A stretch of 64,000 nt of DNA from Vibrio atlanticus (GTDB taxonomy: Bacteria; Pseudomonadota; Gammaproteobacteria; Enterobacterales; Vibrionaceae). This document shows positions 58,386-64,000 of the stretch, piece after piece. Location of the stretch: positions 3,038,001 to 3,102,000 of the forward strand of contig NZ_AP025460.1 of assembly GCF_024347315.1 (NCBI RefSeq), given 5' to 3'. How positions within the stretch are numbered: position 1 is the stretch's first letter; every line of letters begins with the position of its first letter. The notes under the pieces were generated by a model. The model did no database searches and was not told the origin of the DNA. It saw only the letters and a program-made list of their open reading frames with translations. A program made the position numbers and the translations under genes.

Positions 58386-59084
58386 TTACTTACGGCCTTT
58401 ACGCTGCTTCTTAGGCTTATCGCCTTTTGGCTCTACTGCGTTAGCAGCTGGCATACCGCCTAGAATCTCACCTTTGAAGATCCAAACTTTAATGCCGATC
58501 ACACCGTATTGAGTGTGAGCCGAAGAAGTTGCGTAATCAATGTCTGCACGTAGAGTGTGTAGAGGCACTCGGCCTTCACGGTACCACTCTGAACGTGCGA
58601 TTTCAGCACCGCCAAGACGGCCGCCTACTTGTACTTTGATGCCTTTAGCGCCTAGACGCATAGCATTTTGTACCGCACGCTTCATTGCACGACGGAACAT
58701 AACACGACGCTCTAGTTGAGACGCGATGCTATCAGCTACAAGCTGACCATCTAGCTCAGGCTTACGTACTTCAGCGATGTTAATTTGCGCTGGTACACCT
58801 GCGATTTTAGCTACAGCTGCGCGTAGCTTCTCTACGTCTTCACCTTTCTTACCGATAACAACGCCAGGACGAGCTGTGTGAATAGTCACACGGATGCTCT
58901 TCGCTGGACGCTCGATAACGATACGAGATAATGATGCTTTTTGTAGTTCCTTGGTAAGGAACTGACGTACCTTGAAGTCGCCGTCTAGGTTGTCAGCGAA
59001 TTCGTTGGTATTAGCAAACCATGTAGCATTCCAAGGCTTGACGATGCCAAGACGAATACCATTAGGATGTACTTTCTGACCCAT
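58386..59084 (-). CDS. rpsC: Small subunit ribosomal protein S3
   Basis: A 232-residue 30S head protein lining the mRNA entry tunnel. It has [20 protein letters not shown] at the start, the KH domain motif [14 protein letters not shown], and a Lys/Arg-rich tail [10 protein letters not shown]. It lies 18 bases after rplV. Confidence 0.99.
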
Positions 59085-59102
59085 TGCTTACTCTCCTAGT
59101 CT

Positions 59103-59435
59103 TTAGCGATCTGCTACAACAATAGTGATGTGGCTTGAACGCTTCAAGATACGATCCGCACGACCTTTAGCACGAGGCATAATACGCTTCATGATAGGGC
59201 CCTCATCTACGAAGATTTTAGCGACATTTAGATCGTCGATATCTGCACCTTCGTTATGTTCCGCGTTAGCGATAGCTGACTCAAGAACTTTCTTAACTAA
59301 AACAGCAGCTTTTTTGTTGCTGAAAGTTAGAATTTCTAGAGCCTGGTCTACCGACTTACCGCGAATTTGGTCTGCAACTAAGCGAGCTTTCTGTGGAGAA
59401 ATACGAGCAAAGTTATGTTTAGCTAAAGCTTCCAT
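59103..59435 (-). CDS. rplV: Large subunit ribosomal protein L22
   Basis: A 110-residue protein whose loop lines the exit tunnel: [20 protein letters not shown] and [18 protein letters not shown]. Two ATGs occur in tandem; the second (59435) lies six bases after GGAG and gives the usual length. Confidence 0.98.
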   Translation of the reverse strand: MEALAKHNFARISPQKARLVADQIRGKSVDQALEILTFSNKKAAVLVKKVLESAIANAEHNEGADIDDLNVAKIFVDEGPIMKRIMPRAKGRADRILKRSSHITIVVADR

Positions 59436-59445
59436 CATCTACTCC

Positions 59446-59736
<291 letters not shown>

Positions 59737-59743
59737 TTATAAA

Positions 59744-60568
59744 TTATTTAGTGCGACGACGTACGATGTACTTGTCAGTGCGCTTATTCTTACGAGTCTT
59801 GAAGCCCTTAGTAGGAACGCCCCAAGGAGATACTGGGTGACGACCACCAGATGTGCGGCCTTCACCACCACCATGTGGGTGATCCACCGGGTTCATTACT
59901 ACACCACGTACGGTTGGACGTACGCCGCGCCAGCGTGAAGCACCAGCTTTACCAAGTTCACGTAGCATATGCTCAGAGTTACCAACTTCACCGATCGTTG
60001 CACGACCTTCAGAAAGAACTTTGCGCATTTCACCAGAACGTAGACGGATAGTTACGTATGCACCATCGCGAGCGATGATTTGAGCATAAGCACCAGCCGA
60101 ACGAGCTAGTTGAGCACCTTTACCAGGCTTAAGTTCAACACAGTGTACAGTAGAACCTACTGGGATGTTGCGCATCGGCAGAGTGTTACCTGCTTTGATT
60201 GCAGCATCTACGCCAGATTGAATCTGGTCGCCTGCGTTAACACCTTTAGGTGCAATGATGTAACGACGCTCACCGTCTGCGTACAGAACTAGAGCGATGT
60301 TAGCACTACGGTTTGGATCGTATTCTAGACGCTCAACTTTCGCTGGGATGCCATCTTTAGTACGTTTGAAGTCAACCAGACGGTAATGGTGTTTATGACC
60401 ACCACCGATGTGACGTACTGTAATACGACCGTTGTTGTTACGACCACCGTTCTTAGAGTTTTTCTCTAGAAGTGGTGCGTATGGCTTACCCTTGTGCAGG
60501 TCAGCGTTAACAACTTTAACGACGTGACGACGACCAGGGGAAGTCGGCTTACATTTAACAATAGCCAT
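59744..60568 (-). CDS. rplB: Large subunit ribosomal protein L2
   Basis: A 274-residue protein essential for peptidyl transferase assembly and subunit joining. [20 protein letters not shown] and the C-terminal block [20 protein letters not shown] (with the critical His) are diagnostic. It lies 14 bases after rplW. Confidence 0.99.
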   Translation of the reverse strand: MAIVKCKPTSPGRRHVVKVVNADLHKGKPYAPLLEKNSKNGGRNNNGRITVRHIGGGHKHHYRLVDFKRTKDGIPAKVERLEYDPNRSANIALVLYADGERRYIIAPKGVNAGDQIQSGVDAAIKAGNTLPMRNIPVGSTVHCVELKPGKGAQLARSAGAYAQIIARDGAYVTIRLRSGEMRKVLSEGRATIGEVGNSEHMLRELGKAGASRWRGVRPTVRGVVMNPVDHPHGGGEGRTSGGRHPVSPWGVPTKGFKTRKNKRTDKYIVRRRTK

Positions 60569-60582
60569 TTTTACTACTCCTG

Positions 60583-60885
60583 TTATTCCGCGCCGCCAAC
60601 GAAGTCAAGATCTTGACCTTCTTTCAAAGTAACGTAGGCTTTCTTAACGTCTGAACGACGGCCTTCACGCATACCTTGACGTTTGGTCTTACCCTTTAAT
60701 ACAAGAGTATTTACAGACTTAACTTCAACTTCAAATAGCTTTTCTACAGCTGCTTTGATCTCTTTCTTAGTTGCATCTTTAGCTACTTTGAAAACGATAG
60801 TGTTCGCTTTCTCAGCTGCCATAGTTGCTTTTTCAGAGATGTGCGGAGCACGTAGAACTTTTAAGATACGCTCTTCAGTGATCAT
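60583..60885 (-). CDS. rplW: Large subunit ribosomal protein L23
   Basis: A 100-residue protein at the exit tunnel mouth, docking site for trigger factor and [23 protein letters not shown] and [19 protein letters not shown]. Its start overlaps rplD by four bases. Confidence 0.99.
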   Translation of the reverse strand: MITEERILKVLRAPHISEKATMAAEKANTIVFKVAKDATKKEIKAAVEKLFEVEVKSVNTLVLKGKTKRQGMREGRRSDVKKAYVTLKEGQDLDFVGGAE

Positions 60886-61484
60886 GCTAGCATCTCCTCA
60901 ACTTGCTTAACTGCGTCAGCAGTCATCAGAACCTTGTCGAAAGCGATTAGTGATACTGGATCAACACCAGCAACATCACGTGCATCTACTTTGTATAGGT
61001 TACGAGCAGCTAAGAATAGATTTTCATCTACTTCGCCAGTCACAATCAGAACGTCGTTTAGCTCAAGCTCTTTAAGCTTAGCTACAAGTTCTTTTGTTTT
61101 TGGTGCTTCTACAGAGAAGTTATCAACAACGATTAGACGCTCTTGACGAATCAACTCAGAAAGAATGCTTTTCATAGCACCGCGGTACATTTTCTTGTTA
61201 ACTTTTTGGCTGTGATCTTGTGGTTTCGCAGCAAAAGTAACACCACCTGTACGCCAGATTGGGCTACGAATTGTACCAGCACGTGCACGGCCAGTACCTT
61301 TTTGGCGCCATGGCTTAGCACCGCCGCCTGATACTTCAGAACGAGTCTTTTGAGCACGAGTACCTTGACGAGCACCTGCTGCATACGCAACAACTACTTG
61401 GTGTACTAGAGCTTCGTTAAAGTCACGTCCGAAAGTAGTCTCGGAAACAGTTAGTGCATCAGCACCTTTAACCATCAATTCCAT
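60882..61484 (-). CDS. rplD: Large subunit ribosomal protein L4
   Basis: A 200-residue protein with a loop in the exit tunnel: [20 protein letters not shown] and [16 protein letters not shown]. In E. coli L4 represses the S10 operon through the leader upstream of rpsJ; whether the leader here works in the same way cannot be read by eye. Confidence 0.99.
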   Translation of the reverse strand: MELMVKGADALTVSETTFGRDFNEALVHQVVVAYAAGARQGTRAQKTRSEVSGGGAKPWRQKGTGRARAGTIRSPIWRTGGVTFAAKPQDHSQKVNKKMYRGAMKSILSELIRQERLIVVDNFSVEAPKTKELVAKLKELELNDVLIVTGEVDENLFLAARNLYKVDARDVAGVDPVSLIAFDKVLMTADAVKQVEEMLA

Positions 61485-61500
61485 TACTTACTCCTAGACG

Positions 61501-62130
61501 TTATGCTTTAACAGCAGGTTTTACGATCACGTTACCGCCTGTTGAGCCTGGTACTGCACCTTTAATAAGGAGTAGATTGCGCTCAGCGTCAACACGTACG
61601 ATCTCTAGGTTTTGAGTCGTTACACGCTCAGCACCCATGTGACCTGCCATTTTCTTGCCTTTAAACACGCGGCCTGGAGTTTGACATTGGCCAATTGAAC
61701 CCGGTGCGCGGTGAGACAAAGAGTTACCGTGAGTCATATCTTGAGTAGAGAAGTTCCAACGCTTGATAGCGCCTTGGAAGCCTTTACCTTTAGATGTACC
61801 AGTAACGTCTACTTTTTTAATTTCGTTGAAAAGTTCTACGTTTAGCTCAGCGCCAACTTCAAACTCTTCGCCGTTTTCTAAACGGAATTCCCAAAGACCG
61901 CGACCTGCTTCAACACCCGCTTTCGCGAAGTGACCAGCTTCAGGTTTAGTTACACGGTTAGCTTTCTTAGCACCAGTAGTTACTTGGATTGCTGCGTAGC
62001 CGTCTGTCTCAAGAGTTTTAACTTGAGAAATACGGTTCGCTTCAACCTCAACAACAGTTACTGGGATAGAAACGCCTTCTTCAGTAAATACGCGGGTCAT
62101 ACCCACTTTACGTCCGACTAGACCAATCAT
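61501..62130 (-). CDS. rplC: Large subunit ribosomal protein L3
   Basis: A 209-residue assembly initiator of the 50S subunit: [20 protein letters not shown] and [20 protein letters not shown], with the Gln that is methylated in E. coli. It lies 14 bases after rpsJ. Confidence 0.99.
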
Positions 62131-62144
62131 TATTCTTATCTCCC

Positions 62145-62866
<722 letters not shown>

Positions 62867-62902
62867 AATAAAAGGGAAGCCGAAGCCTCCCTTTTCTTAT
62901 GC
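62867..62902 (-). terminator. Terminator after the EF-Tu gene
   Basis: On the minus strand AAAAGGGAGGC, UUCG tetraloop region, GCTTCCCTTTT followed by ATTTTT. It separates tuf from the S10 operon, about 40 bases after the tuf stop. Confidence 0.9.
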
Positions 62903-62941
62903 AGTTCTTCTAATGAAGAGTGTGCAAAAATCTAAATGCTA

Positions 62942-64000
62942 TTAAGCGAAGATTTTAGCTACAACACCAGCACCAACTGTACGGCCACCTTCGCGGATTG
63001 CGAAACGTAGACCTTCGTCCATTGCGATTGGAGCGATTAGCTCAACAGTCATTTGAACGTTGTCACCTGGCATTACCATTTCTACGCCTTCAGGTAGAGT
63101 GATATCGCCTGTTACGTCAGTTGTACGGAAGTAGAACTGTGGACGGTAACCCTTGAAGAAAGGAGTGTGACGGCCGCCTTCGTCTTTAGAAAGTACGTAT
63201 ACTTCAGACTCAAACTTAGTGTGTGGGTTGATTGAACCTTTAGCAGAAAGTACTTGGCCACGTTCAACGTCATCACGCTTAGTACCACGTAGAAGTGCAC
63301 CAACGTTCTCACCTGCACGACCTTCGTCAAGCAGTTTACGGAACATTTCAACACCAGTACAAGTAGTAAGAGTAGTCTCTTTGATACCAACGATTTCTAC
63401 TTCGTCACCTACACGTAGGATACCGCGCTCGATACGACCAGTAACTACAGTACCACGACCTTGGATTGAGAATACATCTTCAATAGGAAGTAGGAACGGT
63501 AGATCAACAGCACGCTCTGGAAGTGGAATGTAAGAATCTAGTGCTTCTGCAAGCTCAACGATCTTGTCTTCCCACTGCTTTTCGCCGTTTAGAGCGCCAA
63601 GTGCAGAACCTTGAATTACTGGTAGGTCGTCTCCTGGGTACTCGTACTCAGAAAGAAGTTCACGAACTTCCATTTCTACTAGCTCAAGTAGCTCTTCGTC
63701 ATCAACCATGTCACATTTGTTCATGAATACGATGATGTAAGGGATACCAACTTGACGACCAAGTAGGATGTGCTCACGAGTTTGTGGCATAGGGCCATCT
63801 GTAGCAGCAACAACTAGGATACCGCCGTCCATTTGAGCAGCACCAGTGATCATGTTTTTAACATAATCGGCGTGTCCAGGACAGTCTACGTGTGCGTAGT
63901 GACGTTCAGGAGTATCGTACTCAACGTGAGAAGTTGCGATTGTGATACCGCGCTCGCGCTCTTCTGGAGCGTTATCGATAGATGCGAAATCTTTAGCAAC
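62942..64000 (-). CDS. tuf: Elongation factor Tu (5' end outside the window)
   Basis: The last 352 residues of EF-Tu, which delivers aminoacyl-tRNA to the ribosome; about 42 N-terminal residues, including the P-loop, lie beyond the right edge. Visible parts are the switch-I motif [15 protein letters not shown]3 [16 protein letters not shown]4 NKCD, G5 GSALGAL and the C-terminal [17 protein letters not shown]. Codon usage is highly biased, as expected. Its place before the S10 operon suggests the copy of the str operon, but the second copy cannot be excluded from this window. Confidence 0.98.
   Translation of the reverse strand, partial: VAKDFASIDNAPEERERGITIATSHVEYDTPERHYAHVDCPGHADYVKNMITGAAQMDGGILVVAATDGPMPQTREHILLGRQVGIPYIIVFMNKCDMVDDEELLELVEMEVRELLSEYEYPGDDLPVIQGSALGALNGEKQWEDKIVELAEALDSYIPLPERAVDLPFLLPIEDVFSIQGRGTVVTGRIERGILRVGDEVEIVGIKETTLTTCTGVEMFRKLLDEGRAGENVGALLRGTKRDDVERGQVLSAKGSINPHTKFESEVYVLSKDEGGRHTPFFKGYRPQFYFRTTDVTGDITLPEGVEMVMPGDNVQMTVELIAPIAMDEGLRFAIREGGRTVGAGVVAKIFA

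Overview
The window is ordinary core chromosome of a gamma-proteobacterium of the genus Vibrio, most likely chromosome I of a Splendidus-clade-like species (the clade is inference). The basis is protein similarity to known Vibrio families (a ZrgA-type zinc operon, DUF2780, TIGR03899), moderate G+C, and blocks of gene order shared with Escherichia coli. I see no prophage, integron, insertion sequence with a transposase, CRISPR array, rRNA or tRNA gene.

Left part (1-10.6 kb): the end of a CaxA/YrbG-type cation exchanger gene, then kdsD-kdsC-lptC-lptA-lptB (Kdo synthesis and lipopolysaccharide export), rpoN-hpf-ptsN-rapZ-ptsO (sigma-54 and the nitrogen PTS), mgtE, and the divergent pair pmbA/darP. 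Next (10.7-23.7 kb) come thiBPQ behind a TPP riboswitch, ubiX, mpl, fbp, a YtfP-like gene and tamB-tamA. Between 23.8 and 30.1 kb lie msrA, ytfK, ytfJ and a zinc-responsive operon with a near-perfect Zur operator overlapping its promoter. Its ZrgA protein carries seven His/Asp-rich 13-residue repeats. Two copies of a MITE-like repeat flank the ytfK-ytfJ-zinc block, and beside the second copy sits an overlooked 34-residue membrane peptide gene with a strong ribosome binding site.

Middle part (30-48.7 kb): a TIGR03899 gene, a sulfate activation operon (cysD-cysN-SLC13 permease-cysC), a lipoprotein 5'-nucleotidase/cyclic phosphodiesterase, and a tight seven-gene operon (DedA, ATP-grasp ligase, DinB-like, NRDE/TANGO2-like, exported YHS protein, DoxX-like, and an OlsF-like double acyltransferase). 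This operon is the best candidate for an under-described system, probably acting on the envelope or its lipids. It is followed by a Crp/Fnr-type regulator, an ElaA-type acetyltransferase, an EamA transporter, the ytfB/fklB pair and a DUF2780 lipoprotein.

Right part (48.8-64 kb, all minus strand): the contiguous alpha, spc and S10 ribosomal protein operons (rplQ to rpsJ, including the small rpmJ gene), then the 3' part of an EF-Tu gene cut by the window edge. An alpha-operon promoter with an S4-type leader, a terminator between the S10 and spc operons, and a terminator after tuf can be read directly.
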